Assembly (NCBI GenBank): GCA_965369325.1
Contig: CBDUQI010000264.1
Span: 1 to 6,790, forward strand
DNA from: CBDUQI01 sp965369325
GTDB taxonomy: Bacteria > Pseudomonadota > Gammaproteobacteria > Steroidobacterales > JBCBZW01
DNA: 6,790 nucleotides
Direction of reading: 5' to 3'
The position numbers and the translations under genes were made by a program. Shown here in pieces: positions 6,021 to 6,790 of the stretch (its first letter is position 1; the number at the start of each line of letters is the position of its first letter). A model generated the notes under the pieces. That model was not told the DNA's origin and ran no database searches. It saw nothing but the letters and a program-made list of their open reading frames with translations.

Positions 6021-6788
6021 ATGAAAGCGTCCTACGTTGCGATATGCATACTGGTGTTGTACTCATCCGCATGCGTCAGCGAGACGCCGTCTCCAGACGC
6101 CCTGGATGGTGACCTCTATGCGCTGGCGGTGGCACATCCGGATCGGTCCCGCGCGGACCGCAACCGGGATGCCAGCCGCAAGCCCGCCGAGGTGTTCCGT
6201 TTTGTTGAGTTGGCATCGGGCATGACGGTGCTGGAGCTGGGCGCGGGCGGTGGCTACACCACTGAGTTGGTTTCGCGCATGGTGGGCGCGGATGGCGTTG
6301 TGTATGCGCAAAGTTTCGAAGGCCAGTCACGCCTGCGCAAAAATCGCCTGCCTAATATTAAGGCCATCGAGCCCCATATTTTGTGGAACCTGCGTGAGAA
6401 GACCGAGGCTGCGGGCCTAGGTGCCGGCGAGGCGGACGTGGTGCTGATTTTCTTTGCGCTGCACGACATGTACCTCAACCGGCGCATTGATAAGGACCGC
6501 TTGTATCGGGATATTCAGTACTTCCTGAAACCCGGTGGGCGGTTTGTGGTGCTGGACAATGCGGCAGAACCGGGGTCCGGTCTGCGTGATGCGAACCGCA
6601 CCCATCGCATCGACGAGCGGTTTATCAAGAAACAAATCACGGACGCCGGATTTGAGCTGCTCATGGAAAGCGAGTTGCTTCGAAACCCGGACGACGATGT
6701 CAGCCAGTCCTGGCAACGCACCCGCCCGCGCGGGATGCATGATCGGTTTGCGCTGATGTTTGAGAAGGTGGCCTCCTCACCCGACTGA
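6021..6788 (+). CDS. class I SAM-dependent methyltransferase, COG4798-like, with export-type N-terminus
   Basis: Predicted methyltransferase with unknown substrate. The 255-residue product has a Rossmann-type motif I at VLELGAGGGYTT (70-81), a preceding DRSRADRNRDASRKPAEV stretch (41-58), HDMY (148-151), FLKPGG (168-173) and THRID (194-198). This combination recalls the COG4798 'predicted methyltransferase' group, whose members often carry signal sequences. The N-terminus has Lys2, a hydrophobic run (about 5-14) and SSAC with Cys18. The lipobox is imperfect because Ser, not Leu, is at -3, so lipoprotein, cleaved and anchored forms are all possible. I chose ATG 6021 because GAAGG lies 5 bases before it and the leader begins there; an upstream ATG at 5979 would place 14 extra residues before the signal. 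It follows the dehydrogenase gene by 101 bases on the same strand, so co-transcription is plausible. Confidence 0.85.
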   Translation: MKASYVAICILVLYSSACVSETPSPDALDGDLYALAVAHPDRSRADRNRDASRKPAEVFRFVELASGMTVLELGAGGGYTTELVSRMVGADGVVYAQSFEGQSRLRKNRLPNIKAIEPHILWNLREKTEAAGLGAGEADVVLIFFALHDMYLNRRIDKDRLYRDIQYFLKPGGRFVVLDNAAEPGSGLRDANRTHRIDERFIKKQITDAGFELLMESELLRNPDDDVSQSWQRTRPRGMHDRFALMFEKVASSPD

Positions 6789-6790
6789 CG

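Overview
The window reads as chromosomal DNA from a Gammaproteobacterium, or a close relative within Pseudomonadota. The support is GC-rich coding DNA, a dtd product and Tat proteins that align by eye with E. coli and Pseudomonas homologues, and a separate tatA-tatB-tatC order. A TRAP-type solute-binding protein is common in marine and saline heterotrophs, but the habitat is only a guess. No mobile element, CRISPR array, tRNA or rRNA is visible.

Left part (1-840): the 5' two thirds of a TakP/DctP-type TRAP substrate-binding lipoprotein gene on the minus strand, cut by the window edge. Its leader carries a twin-arginine motif plus a lipobox. Across a 106-base spacer it diverges from dtd.

Centre left (841-3207, plus strand): dtd (D-aminoacyl-tRNA deacylase), a 213-base gap, then tatA, tatB and tatC. 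tatC overlaps tatB by the ATGA tetranucleotide. A complete Tat translocon therefore sits one gene away from a predicted Tat substrate.

Centre right (3204-4711, minus strand): a PaaY/CaiE-type left-handed beta-helix protein starting at TTG, then a GNAT N-acetyltransferase, then a roughly 102-residue unrecognised protein that appears to carry a one-base frameshift. That last gene ends tail-to-tail with tatC; the two stop codons share the CTAG tetranucleotide.

Right part (4939-6788, plus strand): a short-chain dehydrogenase with a Sec-type signal peptide, then a class I SAM-dependent methyltransferase that resembles the COG4798 group and also has an N-terminal export or lipoprotein-like segment. 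Both carry intact cytosolic-type cofactor motifs behind apparent export signals, which is the main biological puzzle here.

Most of the window is well-known gene families. I see no convincing new multi-gene system. The items most worth checking are the frameshifted small gene, the two apparently exported cofactor-dependent enzymes, and the proline that replaces the usual serine in the DTD SQxT motif.
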